64,000 nucleotides of DNA from contig NZ_JAPZDS010000003.1 of the NCBI RefSeq assembly GCF_029813115.1, forward strand, positions 1 through 64,000, written 5' to 3'. The notes beneath the pieces were generated by a model. The model made no database searches, was not told where the DNA came from, and worked only from the letters and a program-made list of their open reading frames with translations. The stretch is from Aureimonas sp. SK2. Its GTDB lineage: Bacteria > Pseudomonadota > Alphaproteobacteria > Rhizobiales > Rhizobiaceae. A program made the position numbers and the translations under genes. Of this stretch, positions 62,912 through 64,000 are shown piece after piece; within the stretch, counting starts at the first letter, position 1, and every line of letters starts with the position of its first letter.

Positions 62912-63681
62912 CCCCTGCCCGGCTGCGCGCGCTCGCGCCGCTCCTCCTTGGCGCCACGCTTCTGGCCGCACCCGCGCACGCGTTCGACGAGGCGCAGACG
63001 GGCGAGATCGAGACGATCGTCCGCAACTACCTGATCGCGCATCCCGAAGTGCTGCTCGAATCGTTGCAGGCGCTGGAGACGAAGCGCGCGGCCGAGGCGA
63101 AGGCCGGTCAGAGCGAGACGATCGCCCAGCTTCGCCAGCGGCTGGAGACCTCGCCGTCCGGCACAGTGGCGGGCAACCCGGAGGGCGACGTCACGCTGGT
63201 CGAGTTCTTCGACTACAACTGCGGCTATTGCCGTCGCGCGGCCAGCGACCTGCAGGTCCTTCTGGAAAGCGATCCGAAGCTGCGGGTCGTCTACAAGGAG
63301 ATTCCGGTCCTGGGGCCGGCGTCCGAGGCCGCCGCGCGCGTCAGCCTTGCCTTCCGCGAGGCCAAGCCGGAGAGCTACCCGGCCTACCAGAAGGCGCTCC
63401 TCGCCTCCCGTGCGCAGGTGGACGAAGCGCGGGCGCTGGAAGTCGCCGCCGGCATGGGCGTCGATGAGGCGACGCTGCGCCCGCTGATGGCCGGCGCCGC
63501 CGTCAACGCGGCCCTCTCGGAGAGCGGCGAACTCGCCACGGCACTCGGCATCAACGGCACGCCGAGCTACGTCATCGGCGACGAGCTGGTGCCCGGCGCC
63601 GTCGGTGCCGATGCCCTGGCCGAGAAGATCGCGAGCGTTCGCGCCTGCGGATCGGCCACCTGCCCGCCCACCGCGAACTGA
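62908..63681 (+). CDS. DsbA-family thiol:disulfide oxidoreductase
   Basis: A 257-residue exported thioredoxin-fold protein. ATG 62908 overlaps the stop of the M48 gene by four bases. A signal peptide ends at APAHA. A helical region with DsbD/ScsC-like features precedes the fold (residues about 25-75). The active site is FFDYNCGYCRRA (Cys-Gly-Tyr-Cys), with the cis-Pro in NGTPSYVIG. A C-terminal Cys pair, CGSATC, is an extra feature. It probably folds or reduces envelope proteins, perhaps substrates of the coupled BepA-like protease. Confidence 0.92.
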   Translation: MTPARLRALAPLLLGATLLAAPAHAFDEAQTGEIETIVRNYLIAHPEVLLESLQALETKRAAEAKAGQSETIAQLRQRLETSPSGTVAGNPEGDVTLVEFFDYNCGYCRRAASDLQVLLESDPKLRVVYKEIPVLGPASEAAARVSLAFREAKPESYPAYQKALLASRAQVDEARALEVAAGMGVDEATLRPLMAGAAVNAALSESGELATALGINGTPSYVIGDELVPGAVGADALAEKIASVRACGSATCPPTAN

Positions 63682-63896
63682 TCGGGGGCGCATCGGCGCT
63701 TTTCCCGCCGCCCGCAAGTGTTTATACGGCACGGATCGAAACGGACGCGACGCTTCGGCGTTGGCTCCGTCACACGCCAATGCCGGGCAGGCCGACGCCC
63801 GAACCTCACGAGCCCTCCGGCTCGTCGTTGCATGATTGACCGACGGCGGCCGGGCCTTTCCCCGGACCGCCTGCTCGGCGAGTTCGAAGGACCATT
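63682..63896. other. Region upstream of accB
   Basis: 215 bases with no gene that I can support. In many Hyphomicrobiales aroQ sits between a dsbA-like gene and accB; here there is no such gene, so the accB promoter should be in this stretch. Confidence 0.45.
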
Positions 63897-64000
63897 ATGG
63901 AAAAGGATTCGACTGTGGACCGTTCGCTGGTGCGCGAGCTCGCCGACATCCTGAACGACACGGACCTGACGGAGATCGAGATCGAGCAGGGCGACCTGCG
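63897..64000 (+). CDS. accB: Biotin carboxyl carrier protein of acetyl-CoA carboxylase (partial)
   Basis: The gene runs off the window. The first 34 residues are visible: MEKDSTVDRSLVRELADIL, then NDTDLTEIEIEQGDLR. They match the conserved AccB N terminus (LIRxLAxxLNETxLTEIEVE). ATG 63897 is preceded by GAAGG. AccB carries biotin for the first step of fatty-acid synthesis; accC is expected to follow outside the window. Confidence 0.85.
   Translation, partial: MEKDSTVDRSLVRELADILNDTDLTEIEIEQGDL

Overview
This window reads as chromosome of a high-GC alphaproteobacterium of the order Hyphomicrobiales (Rhizobiales). The case rests on gene order (uvrA-ssb-marC-gyrA-coaD-ppi-ppi-queA-tgt), paired glutamine synthetases (GSI after glnB, plus a eukaryote-type GSII), a suf operon with two cysteine desulfurases, a GAAC-N7-GAAC SOS box between ssb and uvrA, and an Irr-like iron box before suf. 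A family such as Aurantimonadaceae is possible, but I cannot place it from sequence alone. No tRNA, rRNA or CRISPR array was seen.

Layout. 1-7945: housekeeping block, mostly minus strand (tgt, queA, two cyclophilins, coaD, gyrA), then marC on plus. 7946-20156: a 12.2 kb accessory island between the convergent 3' ends of marC and ssb. 20157-25382: ssb and uvrA diverging from an SOS-type promoter, then the NAD(P)H-hydrate repair enzyme. 25603-30327: nitrogen block (glnB-glnA, glnII with a sigma-54-like promoter, a DUF2735 protein, glutaminase). 30371-35930: exported hydrolase, parE, an exported unknown protein and a DEAD-box helicase. 35937-43425: an eight-gene minus-strand suf operon. 43644-51747: hydrolase, tyrS, a giant AsmA/YhdP-like protein, a Bcp peroxiredoxin, a DUF455 protein and a LytM peptidase. 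51819-56892: prfB (with a +1 programmed frameshift), PBP1A and an AmiC-like amidase. 57440-64000: rne, an aminotransferase, an M48 protease, DsbA and the start of accB.

The island is the unusual part. At the ssb end is a tightly overlapping operon of three large tyrosine recombinases followed by a small helix-turn-helix/coiled-coil protein. This is the arrangement of the GInt class of integrative islands (ginABCD). The same operon continues through a second small coiled-coil protein, a RecD2-like helicase, a DUF5131 (Gp37/Gp68) three-Cys protein, its usual partner TcmP, and an AbiGi/DUF2971-like protein. Directly after that lies a 120-base degraded tail of a second copy of the same RecD-like helicase, then a TIR-domain protein with a long Lys/Ala/Pro-rich tail, divergent from a 49-residue basic protein. 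I infer that two related islands were once stacked here and fused by deletion. The cargo looks like anti-phage defence. No function of these cargo genes is shown by the sequence itself.

Co-working groups: queA and tgt both act in queuosine formation; ssb and uvrA share an SOS control point; glnB, glnA, glnII and glsA set glutamine supply; the suf genes build Fe-S clusters; PBP1A, AmiC and the LytM peptidase act on peptidoglycan.
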